Positions 34,397-47,431 of a stretch of 64,000 bases of DNA are shown piece after piece. Positions within the stretch are counted from its first letter, which is position 1, and the number at the start of each line of letters is the position of its first letter. Below the pieces are notes generated by a model that was not told the DNA's origin, searched no databases, and saw nothing but the letters and a program-made list of their open reading frames with translations. The position numbers were made by a program, and so were the translations under genes. The DNA comes from Nymphalis io (Eukaryota; Arthropoda; Insecta; Lepidoptera; Nymphalidae), in contig NC_065902.1 in assembly GCF_905147045.1 (NCBI RefSeq), positions 6,765,377-6,829,376 of the forward strand, given 5' to 3'.

Positions 34397-34515
34397 ATTA
34401 ATAGGCCAGCGTTTGACCGTTGACTTGCCTGATGTTAAGCATCGACACGGTCTAGGATGAAGCACGCTTACCTAAAAGATTAAACAGGTTTCTTTGGATT
34501 TAAAGACATTGCATT
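34397..34515 (-). repeat. Dispersed repeat, partner at 20636-20748
   Basis: 'aggccagcgtttgaccgttg' and 'cgacacggtctaggatgaag' are the inverted match of the 20.6-kb copy. Confidence 0.7.
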
Positions 34516-35094
34516 TCTATTCTAGTCTAATTTGGAAATTTTCAGAAAATGCAAAAAAATCTATTGATTACGTTATTTATTAATACTTTATAAATAAGAA
34601 ATCGATGTAAATGTATCGTTGATTGTCAAACTTTATTTTAAATGGTTGCTGTGGCTTATCTATAAATACAAGTACTTATAATATTTATGCTGTCGCTGAC
34701 TATTTTTTTTCTTTGAATTTGCCGTCCATGCACCGCTGATGTCCCGGGCTATGAGAGTGACGGAATAGAGAAATAAATGAGTTAGTATGATCATGAAGAT
34801 TGTCGTTTTCTATAAAAATGCAAAGCAATAATTGTTTGATATAATTTTTACTAATGCCACACATGATAATCGTTTGAATAAAATTCATTAATCATTTAAA
34901 TATTGCAATAGAGTAATATTGATTCTCATTAGCCAGTTTGTATTGAAAATGGCTGACATAAACAAAAACAGTTTCGAGCAACGAGTTTCATTTCACTAAT
35001 TAAACCTGAGTTGATTGAACGCAATGCGCATTACACAACGATATATTTATATATCGTATTATACAACTATAATGTATCGCATTATATAATCTAT
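34516..35094. other. Noncoding, nothing recognised
   Basis: AT-rich. The 62-codon minus frame at 34700 has no support. Confidence 0.5.
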
Positions 35095-35640
35095 CTTTAC
35101 CAATATTATAAAGCTGAACAGGTTGTTTGTTTGAACGTGATAATCTCAGGATCATAATAGAAAATCAATAATAACTGGTAGAATAAGGATCTGCATAAAA
35201 CTTTTATATCATAATACATAATATAATTATATTATCCATATAAACTTTAACTATGACAAATCTCACTCTCCTTCGTGCATGCTTAAAAAGGTGTACAAAA
35301 TTTTCTCATCACATATTAATATATGTATACATTTTTATATATAAAATATTACAAAGCTTTGTATTATAAATAGTATTTTACCCGCGACTCCACTCCTGTT
35401 ATAATTAAGAATTCTTAAATACCAATTTCCATAGCCCTTTTTTCAAAAAATAAAAGAATTTAATACAAACTTTCATCCCTTTTATCACTTTCATTTTTAA
35501 GTATTATTTCTACTTAGAATAATAGTTATAACTTTATAACCTACTGTGTAAAAGGAACTCTTGTGCAAGTTTTCAAGGTGCTGTTTGGGCTGTGCGTTGA
35601 TGTGTCAGTCCATTATATTTTTATATATAAAGATGGTATT
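35095..35640 (+). repeat. TAGC-group repeat, degraded
   Basis: 'taccaatattataaagctga' plus 'gtttgtttgaacgtgataat' plus 'ctcaggatc' is the opening of a sequence I recognise as very common in Lepidoptera. It decays to the right; a related end-type fragment ('cccgcgactccactcctgtt') is near 35382. Confidence 0.5.
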
Positions 35641-37668
35641 AAAAACATAAGTATATTAATATCCTATTATTCACTTGTATATAATAGCGATTGGTATATT
35701 GGTAGATATATTGGTTGGTATTAAAGACACGTTGAGTACAGAAACTGAAAGAAACGTGTCAAAAAAAAAACTTTGTTTTCTTCTAAGATTTTTAGGCGAA
35801 TTCAAAATTAAGAAGGTTATCCATTCAGTGTTCCTTTTTTATGTGTCTTTGTTCATAACTTTGGCAATTGTGAACGGATTTTGATAAAAAAAAAATTCAA
35901 TCAGTTACTATTAGTAAGTACTTTATATTTCTGTAGCCACAAAATGAGTGTAGCATTTATATAAATAAGTATTCACATAAAAGTGACCTGATTAATATTA
36001 TTTAGTATGGCACGGAATGGCAATCCTAAGGGAATGAGTTTTGCATTGCTTGGTTTGGTTAATCAAATCCAACTCAGGTGGGTTCTAGTACGTAACTTTG
36101 TATTAATTAATGTTTTGTGCTAAAATATTACCATAATATTTTACCAGCCAGTAAAGGAAATGTATATTAGTTCGTTAATATTTGCATCACGCAGCAACGC
36201 CTGGCCAAGGTTGTGAATGCAACGCTGATATTATGAGTTATATTTTATAACTAGCTGTTACACCCGATTCCGTCCATTTTTGTTTCGTAAATTTCATCGT
36301 CTGCTTGCCTATGTATGTCCTATTGAATTTCCCATGCTACTTAAATATCAAATTTCATTGCGACCTGTTCAGGTGTTTACTTATGATAAAGTAACAAGCA
36401 GACAGAAAAAGTTATTTATGAAAATGAATGATAGACAAATCACTCACAGCCTGTGAAAAAAAGTTGTGAGAGTTTTTTTGAAAATTCATCACCGAAGATG
36501 ATGAAACTTAAGAAGATATTTTGTATGTTAATTCGTAATTTTTAATATACTAGGATTCTGTTAAAAGAAATTCTATGTTAAAAGAAAGCTATTGTGAAAT
36601 TGGAGGTTTCTTAGTAGTGTTTCCGAGTGGATATATGTTTCCGGAAACAGTAGTTAACACTAGAAAAAAAAACTATCGTTCTATCAATAGTAGGTGGATT
36701 AACTTATCAGATAACTATAAAAGACTATTTTACAAGAATAAAAACTTGGAAACACGCTTAGGAATGTACATATTAAATATTTCTTCTATAACAAAAGTGA
36801 TTATACACGGCCTGGTTTAAATGAAACATTTAGTTAAACTCAGGTTCTCGATCTAAAATACGATGTTCAAAGCCTCTAATAGGATACTAGGTTAATACAG
36901 CTCTATTATGCATCCGGACTGAGCTGGATATGCGGCTTCGCAAATTTACTTCTATTTGTGTGACGAGAACGTTTGACATTGCACTAGAGTTGTACTAATA
37001 CAAATTCAGGTTGCTTTGTTCCGTGAAATAGTAAATAACGTGATATAATCACCTCTCTGTATCCGATTCCCATCACTATTTGATTAACAAAGTTAGACGC
37101 GAATAGATGGAATAGATTTCAATTGTACTTTGCTGCATTTCGATATTTCATCATCATCAATTTTAACTAAAAAAACTGTTGAACAGATTTTAATGCGCAC
37201 ATTATTCTTTAGATTTAGACTTTCTTATAATATATCTTTAAATTAAGAATACTGTTCAGTATTGACGCGTAATGAAAAAATGTTTTCTAAAAAGTTTGAC
37301 AGTTATATATAGTAATATATAGTAGTAGTATAGACAGTATGTATGTTATGATAAGGTACATACATAAATTTGTATGTCTCTAATATAGTTCATACTACAA
37401 AAATCAAAAAACATTGTTCCATTTTTTTAATATACTTATCTCATTATTTATTACTGATTTTTCATTAAAAATTGTCACATTAAAATAATTATGTATTATA
37501 AAAATAATGGAGCTCGTTATTTTAATCCACATTTAACGTAGCAATAATAAAAACCTATTCATATTAGCTGTAAGTACATCGTAAAAGTGGAACATAGCCC
37601 GCGTTTCCCATTGTAAAATGCGGGTATACTTTTCCGCACCCGTTGTTTTTCATGAAACTTTTCACATT
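35641..37668. other. AT-rich intergenic block
   Basis: No exon supported. A TAGC-type scrap is at 36249-36420 ('actagctgttacacccgatt'). Open frames of 69-81 codons at 35675 and 36575 are AT-driven. Confidence 0.5.
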
Positions 37669-37864
37669 CCAGTTAGAAAAGTAGATCAGTTGGATAGTTT
37701 AGAGTAATTTGCATCTTTCGCCAAATCTGAATTACAATAGACTAGGAAAAGCAATTAATACTTGAAGTTCACCCATTTCAAATTCGAGTCGGATGCTCTT
37801 TTGAATTTTGTTGATTTACTTCAATGGAACTTTAAACGCTTTTAGGCAATCTAGTTCACCTAAT
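37669..37864 (+). repeat. Dispersed ~195-bp repeat, partner at 50071-50267
   Basis: Both copies share 'ttggatagtttagagtaatt', 'tgcatctttcgcc', 'gaattacaatagact' and 'gtcggatgctcttttgaatt' over their whole length, at roughly 80-85% identity by eye. No structure or coding potential recognised. Confidence 0.8.
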
Positions 37865-38689
37865 CAGGAATAAATAATGATCTCTATTCGAATCAAGTTT
37901 AATGTATTCTTCAGTGGCTTTTGCGTTGAGATTTATTATCTTTATTAAATTTTTAAGTAATTTGAGTTTTTTATTATAATTTTTAATGAGTAAGAATCTT
38001 TTATATTGATATTTTCTTATTACTAGAATTCACTCTGAATGTCGCGATATTTTTTTACACGACTACCCAAAAAGGTATGTAATATTTTTAAGGGGTTCAT
38101 GTATATATGTGTTCCTTTATTGGCTTCATTCCACTATAACTTTTAAATGCCTGGATATATTTGAACGTATGGCATATATTTAGAATCCTTACATCATTCT
38201 GATTAACACTGGATATAAATTCATTCCCTCATTCATTCAGGGCAGTTATAATTTTTAATTTTTAAGATAAAAATATTTTTATATTTCTTCTTCTTTTTTT
38301 ATTGATAGCATTAAAGTCATCAATAGCCACCAAACAAAAGCAAGAAAATTGGTTGAAAAAGAGAGAAGAACAAAGACAAAAAATCCGTATGCTAAGAGGA
38401 GAAAAAATACGGAACTTTGTTCTTTGCCTATTTACATATAGAAAAGAAATATTTATTTCTTATTAAAACGCTTGACAGTTACATAAAGAAATGATCCATA
38501 TGGCTTACGCAAATTCGTCCCGCTCTGCCTTATTGCCGACGGGATTTCGGACTTTGTGCTTTGTTACTTCTAATACTACGTTTACGCACTCTTCCCGTTA
38601 GTAGATAACCATGGCTGATAATAGTATTAATTTACGAAAAAATCACTGAGCTACAGCAAAAATGCATGTTATGAAATCGTGGCCGGATT
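37865..38689. other. Noncoding, nothing recognised
   Basis: AT-rich, no supported feature. Confidence 0.5.
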
Positions 38690-38876
38690 CTGGAAAACCA
38701 CTTGTTTTTTATGTGCTTAATTTGTGTTTATAGTTCGTCTCGTGCTCGGCGGTGAGAAAAAATATCGTAAGAAAGCCTGTAACCTGGAAGCAGCGTGGTA
38801 GAATTAGCTCCGAACAATCCCTACCCAGAAGGAATTTGATTAGCACTGGAATATTTACAGACTGTTCTTTCCTTTA
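38690..38876 (+). repeat. SINE-A copy, head degraded
   Basis: The body from 'ttatgtgcttaatttgtgtt' to 'tggtagaattagctccgaac' is recognisable; A and B boxes are lost. Confidence 0.6.
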
Positions 38877-39267
38877 ATTATCTACATACCTACAAATTTG
38901 TTTACAAAATAAATATTCACAATGTATCGCGACATATTTTCCAGTTACAAACGTAGTGATTTTTTATGTATGTATGTAAATAAATCTGTTTATCCGGATC
39001 CTTGAGATGGGTCTACGCTGTATTGTTATTCACGATTCTGAAAGCGTTCGTGTGGATGCGTTTCGATATGCAGTGAAGTGGTTTATGTGTTACATATGTC
39101 TTTTACATATGTGTGAATGAAATATTCACGCCTAAATTGTGGTAAGAGAGGGACCGAGCGTATTGTAAGTTATATTATAAGGTACAGTTGTTACAAAAGT
39201 AATAATGTATACTATCGTTACGGTAGTTTGATGGCCATGATGCTCGAAGTTTTTTTTTATTGTAAAT

Positions 39268-39524
39268 AGATAGGCAGATAGACAAATTATCTGATAGAAA
39301 ATAATCACCATCGCTCATATAACTTTGCACTGGAAGGAAATATTCAACATCTCTTATATCGCCACTGTGGCATCAACCTTGGTAAGAGTTCTGGAGTAAA
39401 ATGTTATGCCCTTTGCCTGTAGTTATATTGACTCACTCACTCTTCAAGCCAGAACACAACAATAGTAGGTATTGCTGTTTAGCGGTAGAATATGTGATTC
39501 GTGGTACCAGACGGGCTTGTACAA
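39268..39524 (+). repeat. Repeat-C copy
   Basis: 'ataggcagatagacaaatta' start, 'ttatgccctttgcctgtagt', 'tattgctgtttagcggtaga', 'cagacgggcttgtacaaagt'. Confidence 0.7.
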
Positions 39525-41135
39525 AGTTGAATAATAAAATAACTTGGTATGGTTGACGTTTGTTTACTTACCCAATGGTTCAGAGCGTAACACGGTACGG
39601 ACTCGCTGAATAAATTGCAATCATCGTTTTAAATTATTTTCGTGTATGTAATTTTCAACATAAGCCAGCTTATGAGAATGTCAATATTTCATTGTAGTTA
39701 ACGATTTTTATTGATACATGAAATTAACACCGATATTTATTATAGTGATTGTGATTTTTTTTTAAATTTCAAATGAACGTTTTTGTAGCGAATCCTCTTT
39801 GAGAGCATGCTGGATGTACTCCTCTTTCTTTCCATTAAAACTAAATTGTCCGAAATTAATATCTACGTCATGAACTTGTCACCAGGTCTAACATCACTAA
39901 ATTCCGTTGCGTGGTTTCTGAATAATAAAATACATAGGGAGGATACGTACTTTGGAAAACAATGCTTTTTGTCTAATTAGTTTAAACTTGATTCTAAACT
40001 TATTATATTTAGTTCAAATTTATTATTTTAATAATATGAAAATTAAAGTAAACGATTAAAAAAAAATATTAAAAGTGAAAATACACTGAAGAATAAAAAT
40101 CCTTATGTTATTTTAGTATTAAATACAACTTTTATACTAGAAGTGTTATGAGAATCATGACGCGTTCAGCTTTTATGAAAAATGAGCGAAGATTTTAATA
40201 TCCCGAGTTTTTTTATAAACAAAGATTTTCATAACGTTAGGTTGAATTTAATTGAAAAATTCTTTAAAATCCTTACTAATAATGTACAGCGGTTGTTTAC
40301 TACTTTTTTTCTTCTTCTTTCGAATGTCTAATTACTGATGACAAAGAAAACCGCATACAGCTATCGAGCTATTAAACATTTCTTAGCAAAGCCATAATAT
40401 TATAAAGGATTTAATTTTATTTTTATTTATAAACTCAAGATTCGCTGGTCTGGTGAAGTAACAAAGCCAAGATATATTTATTTATTAGCTACTCGCCCCG
40501 GCTTCACACGGGTAGAATAAGGGTTAAAATAAAACGTTCATATTGTAATACACATAACTCTAATGGCTTACGCGGCACACGTCAGTATCACACGTCAACA
40601 TTTATTATCACATTTCAGCCTGTTTTAACAAAATCTTAATGAATTTTACACCTAAGCCTTTGTAACGAATCACACCGTCCACTGTATAGAAACCGGTTGG
40701 TAGGTTTTAGCATTTATAGTAATAGCCGATGAATTGTTTAAAAACACGTTTAAAAATTTTAGTACAAATTTCTAACGGGTAAAATATCTTGTGATAAATT
40801 TATTTAATATAACACCAATTTTCATATATTCGAAAAATTAACCAGCACTTCTATCGAAAGTGAAGGAAACGAATCAAAAAGTTAAATTTTTATAAATTCA
40901 CCAACAATCACAACTGCATATTTGTATAGGATTTTATACCGCAGCTTCGTCCCTTCACTATTTCCGAGACATAAGACGGGACTAATGTCAATGTATTCAC
41001 ACAGGTGGCGTAGATAGCGTCCCCGTTTCCAGGGCAACAAAGATAGAAACCCTTGCTATCATAAGGAATAATTTAAGTGGGCTTAATAAGAGGACGAAGG
41101 TCGATAATGGCAAGATTTTATGTTATGTAATTAAG
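39525..41135. other. AT-rich block with TAGC-type repeat
   Basis: 40487-40720 is a TAGC-type copy ('ctactcgccccggcttcaca'), and 40310-40395 matches the 'cttcttctttcgaatgtc' repeat seen near 47755, 54850 and 59540. No gene. Confidence 0.5.
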
Positions 41136-41208
41136 AGAATCGTGACAGTGAAGATCGTGTTATTCAAAAGAGTCCATCTCCTTGAAATAACACGATCATT
41201 GTCGATCT
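41136..41208. other. 73-nt imperfect hairpin, pre-miRNA-sized
   Basis: The left arm (41136-41167, containing GATCGTGTTATTCAA) pairs with the right arm (41182-41208, containing TTGAAATAACACGATC). The 12-bp core is perfect, the stem is about 27-30 bp with a few bulges, and the loop is 14 nt. It could encode a microRNA on either strand or be a small MITE-like palindrome. No transcript evidence can be had from the sequence. Confidence 0.5.
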
Positions 41209-41376
41209 GTTATAAAACAGTCTTCTTAAACTGATTTCGTTAACGATACCATCGAGCTGAACACTCCATTTGATTCTAGTGACAAATCTAATAGATTAAA
41301 TTTTATTAAATATCATCATACATTAAATATTCAATATTATTTATAATATATTATTAAATATTATTTAATTTTTTTT

Positions 41377-44300
41377 TCAGCCTTTTGCCGTCCATTGCTG
41401 GACGAAAGCCTCCCCCATACAACGCCAACCATCCCGATCTTGGGCAGTCCGCATCCATCCCGAACCTGCCACCTTTTTTAAATCGTCGCCCCATCTTGTC
41501 ACAGGGCGTCCTACACTACGTTTGCCTAAGCGTGGTCTCCACTCCAACACGTGTCGGCTCCATCGGCCATCAATGCGCCTGGAGACATGACCAGCACACT
41601 TCCACTTCAGCGAGCTAATTCTAAGCGCGATGTCGGTGACTTTAGTTCTCTGGCGAATTTCCTCATTTCGGATTCTATCTGCCAGAGAAACCCCAAGCAT
41701 CGCGCGTTCCATTGCTCGCTGAGCGACCCTAAATTTGTGGACCAGTCCTACGGTAAGTGTCCACGTTTCGGCACCGTAAGTCATTACAGGTAGGACGCAC
41801 TGATTGAAGACCCTGGTCTTAAGCGACTGTGGGATCGACGATTCAAAAATATGACGTAACCTCCCGAATGCCGCCCAGCCCAAACGTATTCTTCTTTTAG
41901 CCTCCTTCTCAAAGTTGTGCCGGCCAAGTTGTATAGTTTGGCCCAGGTAGATATATTCCTGCACAACTTCAAGTGGAGATTTACGACCACTGGTCTCGGG
42001 GATACATGACGGTTTGCCATAATTTTGGTCTTTTCAATGTTCATCCCGAGACCTACTTGTCTTGAAGAATCGCTCAGGCTGTTTAGCATCTCTTCCAAAT
42101 CCTGCAGAGTCTCCGCCATGATGACAATGTCGTCGGCAAATCGCAGATGTGTAATGTGTTGGCCATTTATATTAATGCCGCGTCCGTTCCAATCGAGCGT
42201 CTTGAAGACGTCCTCCAATGCATTGGTAAAGAGTTTCGGTGATATTACATCTCCCTGTCTTACCCCGCGATGCAATTGGATTGGTCTTGTGTTCTGATCT
42301 TGTACTTGGACAGTCATGGTTGCGGCTTCGTACAAACACTTTACCACCTGGACATACCGACAGTCAATTAGGCATCTCTGCATGGATTCCAGAACAGCCC
42401 AGGTCTCGATGGTATCGAAGGCTTTTTCGTAGTCCACAAACGCTAGGCATAGAGGCTGATTATATTCCTCGGTCTTCTGTATTATTTGCCTTAGTGTGTG
42501 TATGTGGTCTACGGTACTGAAGCCTTTTCGAAACCCAGCCTGTTCCACGGGTTGGAAGTCATCGAATTTTCGGGCAAGATGGTTCGTGATTACCCTCGAA
42601 AACAATTTGTAAACATGGCTTAAAAGTAAAATGGGGCGGTAGCTTTTCAGAAGAGCTTTGTCACCCTTCTTGAAAAACAGCACCACCACACTTCTGCTCC
42701 ATGTCTTCGGTGTTATAACGTTGTGGAGGACGGAATTAAAGATGTTAGCCAGCTCTCTCAGAACTGGTGTGCCTCCTGCTTTATGAAGCTCTGAGGTAAT
42801 TCCGTCATCTCCTGGAGCCTTGTTGTTTCCAAGTTGCCCGAGAGCAATCCTTATCTCGCCCAAATCGATGTCGGGAAGATCGTCTGATAGATGGCGTGTT
42901 AGTCTGGCTCGTGGGTCATCCGCACTGTGGGACTTAGGTGGAGGTACTCGTGATGAGTATAAATCGCCATAGTACTTTTCGACTTCAGCTAGAATCTCTG
43001 GTTTTGAGGTGACGGTTGTGCCTTGTATGGTTCTGAGTTTTGTCAGGTGACAACAGGAGGTATGTGACTTTGCAAGAACCTTGAGCCCCTATTGAGTGCT
43101 ATAGCATCTTCAATATTCCGGGTATTCGCTCGTCTTGTGTCAGTTTTACGCCTTATTAGTTTTTTAACCTTCCTGTTAAGTGCCTGACACTCAGATGGCG
43201 TCATGTTCTGCTGTTCTCGTCCCCTCGTCATCTCGTTCAGAGTTTCGCCTGAGAGCTTCGACTTACGTCCATTGCTCTTTTGTCGAAAGTAATTTTGGCC
43301 TACCTCGCGGATGACACGCACCAGACCATTGGTGGCGTCGTCAATGCCCTGCCTGGTTTCCAAAATGGCAAATCGGTTCTGTAGTTCCAGCTGGAAGCTT
43401 TCGCAACCAGCTTCGACCTGAGGCAGAGTTGGTCTAAGATTCGACTTCATTAACCGCGATCGTTCTATTTTATTGTTAATATTCAGGGTGCCTCTTACCA
43501 GGCGGTGATCACTTCCAGTGTTTACCCTGTTGATCACGGAGACATCCCTAAATTATTGGCGCTTATTGGATAAAATGAAGTCGATCTCATTCATCGCTAT
43601 GTTATCGGGGCTTCGCCAGGTCCACTTCCTTTGGGGCTTTTTCTGGAAAAATTAATTCATCAGAAATAATCGCTGAGCCTCGAGGAAGTTTACCAGCATT
43701 TGTCCCCGATGATTTCTGCGCCCATAGCCGAATTTTCCTACCCTCGATTCACCATCTTCTTGTACTCCCACTTTGGCATTGAAGTCACCCATAACAATTA
43801 TGTAGAAGGTATTGGTACGAGACATAGCTTTCACTATGTCTTTGTACATGGCTTCGACCTCTTCGTCAGTGTATGTAGACGTTGGGGCATACACTTGTAT
43901 AACCTTCAAGGCATACCTCTCGGTTATCTTTAAGACGAGGAATGCCACCCTCGCCGACACACTGCCAACCTCCTCGACATTGCATCTGAGTGACTTGTGG
44001 ATCAAAAAGCCGACGCCACCTTGGGATGGTTGGTGTCCTTCTCGGAAGTAGAGTAAGTGACCGGCATCTAGTGTCATCGTGTCCTCGCCCTGTCTTCGGA
44101 TTTCTGATAGACCTACTATATCCCAGTTAATACGACTTAACTCTACTTCCAATTCTGTTTTTTTTCCAAGATGTTCGTCCAGCCGCAAAGAGCGTCCATT
44201 ATACGTGGCCAGAAACAGTCGCCGTTTGTGGTACCCTGCCGTAGCCCGGGGATTCTTAGCACCCCCCATCGCACCGTTACCATGGCCGGTACCGTGGCAA

Positions 44301-44595
44301 GGAATAGTGTGATTACCGGGAATTGGGGGCCGTGAATTTTTGTCGTCACTCATAGGGGGGTTTTTGCCTTAGTCACCACGCTTAGCAGGCTGGTTGGTGA
44401 CCGCAGTGGCTGGAAATCTTTCACTAATAGCGCTGCTGCCCGCTATCAGGATTTGCATTTTCGGATTCCAGCATTTGTGTGGTTATACCGCCACGATTTC
44501 GGTCGCCAGAGCCTCGTTCGTTGATTAGCAGGATGTACCACGAGCAGGTGAGGTTGACAGTAGAGAGCCTAGGTTGTTATCGGCTCCCCTTTATA
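41377..44595 (-). mobile_element. RTE-clade LINE, decayed but nearly full length
   Basis: On the minus strand, from about 44595 down: a GC-rich 5' leader homologous to the start of the 51180 element; AP endonuclease (43652-44353: FLATYNGRSLR, VGLSEIRRQGEDTM, VMGDFNAKVG); linker (43043-43537: TGSDHRLVRGTLNI); reverse transcriptase (41784-42863: NKAPGDDGITSEL, FVDYEKAFDTIE, GVRQGDVISPKLF, RFADDIVIMAE); and C-terminal RTE domain (41377-41964: RTKVTDIALRISSLKWKCAG), ending TGA followed by A8. The RT catalytic FADD is intact, but frameshifts near 43600, 42950 and 41970 break the reading. Left and right flanks are both AT-rich and no target duplication is certain. Open frames on the plus strand here are shadows. 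Confidence 0.9.
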
Positions 44596-44704
44596 CCCCT
44601 TATACTTATATTATTTATAAATATTAAATATTAATATAAAAACATAAGTAAAGGTTATTTTGTGTTAGTTTTTTTTAAATATATATTTTATGATATAACC
44701 AGGT

Positions 44705-44975
44705 GGACGAGCAAATGGGATACTTGATGGTTAGTAGTCACCACCGCCCATAGACATTGGCGATGTAAGAAATAATAACTATTCCTATCATTGCCAATGC
44801 GCAACCAATCTTGGGGACTGAGATGTTATGTCTCTTGTGCCTGTAGTTATACTGGCTCACTCACCCTTTAAACGGGAACCCAATAATACTAAGTGTTACT
44901 GCTTACAGGCAAAATATTTGATGAGTGGATGTTACCCACCCAGACAGGCTTGCACAAAGTCCTACCACCAGTTCA
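44705..44975 (+). repeat. Repeat-C copy, nearly complete
   Basis: 'gtggacgagcaaatgggata', 'caccgcccatagacattgg', 'ttatgtctcttgtgcctgta', 'cagacaggcttgcacaaagt'. It lies within about 110 bp of the RTE element's 5' end. Confidence 0.8.
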
Positions 44976-45300
44976 ACTTAATAAAGCGATTGTTATACAC
45001 TTATTAATTATATAAACTCTACAATCCGAAAGTTCAAATCTTGTTGGATAACGTTAGAGAATTATAACTGTTTTAATAAAAAATACCACAGTTGTTATAC
45101 CTTTTAATAAAGAGCGGGATATGTGGATAAAATCACTAACAAAACTAAATGATATGATAAATATGTGTTAAAAATAATATAAATATGTGTGTTGAGAGAG
45201 TAAACTGAGCTATCGTAAATGATAACTTTACTGTCTGTGCTTATAAGTCAAAGGCTAGCTTCATTAGCATATACAATGTAAATTACTATAAATTTCGACG

Positions 45301-45425
45301 GTAATCAATGTTTAAGCTACGTACATTTAGCTCGAATTGCCCATTTCAACGGGACGCCATCCAAGGTATCACTCAGTAAACAATGAACCTTCTCAATTTA
45401 AAATTTACCATATTTTATCTTATAT
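45301..45425 (+). repeat. Diverged dispersed repeat, partner at 48088-48215
   Basis: 'gtaatcaatgtttaagctac', 'acgggacgccatccaaggta' and 'aatttaccatattttatctt' line up with 'gtaatcaatgttcaaacttc', 'acgagacgccttccaaagcc' and 'aattaccatattttttaact'. A further match ('tgtttgggatatttaaatat' at 45659, 'tgtttgggacatttgaatat' at 48985) suggests a longer element. Confidence 0.6.
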
Positions 45426-46671
45426 GTTTTAGGTAACCGTACTTTAAATATAAATTTTAAATTTGTTTTTTTTTTCTATTTATTAGCTTACGAATGAAGG
45501 CTGAATTTGGATACTTAAAAAGTGAAATAAATTGTTTAATTATAAAATATTAATAAATGTAACAAACCACAGAAAAGTATACACACTATAACACGAAAAT
45601 TAATAAAAAAATGGAATTGTTTGCTTTCCTAAGTAAAGGATAACAGAGTTAAAATTTTGTTTGGGATATTTAAATATTTGTTTCATCCACCCCGGGATTT
45701 GATATTATACAATTGTTTGCACATGCTTTATATTGGTATATCGTAAAATCGTTCAAAAAAATTTGTTTGTGCAAACAAAAAAACTCGCGGAAATTAGCAA
45801 TTTTCCAAATCCATAGGAAGTAATATGTGATGTTAGTAAAATTTCGTTTCTCAATACTGGCGCTTATTTCATTGTCCGATTTCGTAAATTGAACTTTAAG
45901 AGGAAATCCTGAAGAAATTTAATTTAACTATGTTTATTGTGTATAAAAGAACATAAGTTTTTATGTGTATTTTTAAAGATAATTTTCTGAAGTCCAAGTC
46001 AGTGTCAACCCAAAAAAAAAAATGGGCAAAAAAAATCTTTGAAAATCGTATTTAAAACGACAGCATCAGTTAAAAGTTTTTTGCGATCAAATGTAGCCAA
46101 CGCAACGGTTACATAGTTGAATAAAAAATGTTTTGGATGGTCGCCAGAATGCCGTCCGCTGACTTAAAATATTTGATAATATCGGTCAGACTAGATAACA
46201 AATAGAAATGATAAAAATTAACGCACACATTAAATAAATATACTTTTATACTATATATAATATTATTAATATTACTATACTATTTTTTATATATATATTT
46301 TTTATTTTCTTCATATACTTATTTGTGAAGGCCATAACATATCTGTTTAGTTAGTGTAAATACCGTGTAAATTAGTGTAAGTATTCTTAGTCATTATTAG
46401 TAAAATATATATTGGTCTGCTTGTCTATCGCATTAGGTTTAGCCCATAAGATTTAAGTCTTAAAGAAATAAAAAAAAACATTACGACACGTACAATCACA
46501 TCACGTAAATGGGCATTAAAAAAAATATAATCATTGTATTTTAATTCAGCGCTTAAATAAGTAGGAAATATTTTATTATTCATAACTTGTTTCAGCGATT
46601 TACGCTTAAAGGCTTATAAAAATGCAAAGATTATAGGTATATTTTGTTCGTTGAGGTAATTTATGCCTACT

Positions 46672-46852
46672 CTACACCGTACCAAGAGTAACTGGGACAT
46701 CTTATCTTAAAAATTCAATATGGCTAAACGTACATGGATTGTGGGATATATCACGTGGAAGCAATTTGAGCACCTCTCTTCTGAGCACTAAACGTTATTT
46801 ATGGTAAGCCTTTCGCACTCAGTGGATTGCTCACATTTAGTTTCTAACAATT
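46672..46852 (+). repeat. Diverged dispersed repeat, partner at 55363-55505
   Basis: Shared runs: 'aaaattcaata(t/c)ggct', 'ggatatatcacgtggaagca' against 'ggatatatcatgtgaaagca', 'actaaacgttatttat' and 'gtggattgc'. A weaker relative is at 49440-49560. Confidence 0.6.
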
Positions 46853-47287
46853 TTTGGGAGCGTTGGATTTGTAAGCTATCGTAAGTAGGGTAGCTATTGA
46901 TACATACCTGATTTTAAATTTAATATGCATTTCACTACTAACAAGTAAAATAAATAAGAATATATAAAAATAAATTATACAACCAATTTTGTTGTACTAG
47001 TTCTTTAGTATATTTAATGTAATATTTATAATTTTTGGTTATCAATAAACTGTTATCATTTTGTTTCTTTTGACATAAAAACTAATTCAAAATAATAAAT
47101 TGATAGATAAAACATTTATTTGCCCTAACACAACAATACATACTATACGGAACATTTCGGAAAATATTTACGAAAATGTCATATTTTTAGAATCATACAA
47201 ACGTCTGCATAAACAAAATAGACCAATAAAAACAATAAAAAAATTAAATAGTGTAATTATTATTTTTATTTCAATTCGCTTACACCT

Positions 47288-47289
<2 letters not shown>
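46853..47289. other. AT-rich noncoding block
   Basis: Nothing supported. The 76-codon frame at 47100 ends in microsatellite-encoded YIYIYIYI. Confidence 0.5.

Positions 47290-47318
<29 letters not shown>
47290..47318. repeat. (AT)n microsatellite
   Basis: About 14 AT units. Confidence 0.9.
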
Positions 47319-47321
<3 letters not shown>

Positions 47322-47431
47322 CACTTATAAATGCTTTTTAATTTACTATGGAACATAATAAATTGTATACCTATCTACAGCCTTATTTATAAACGTTTTT
47401 TAGCGGATGATATAATAACAGTACAATAGAT

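Noticed and set aside
41385..44312. Several plus-strand open frames of 77-93 codons
   Set aside because: They are antisense shadows of the minus-strand RTE element.
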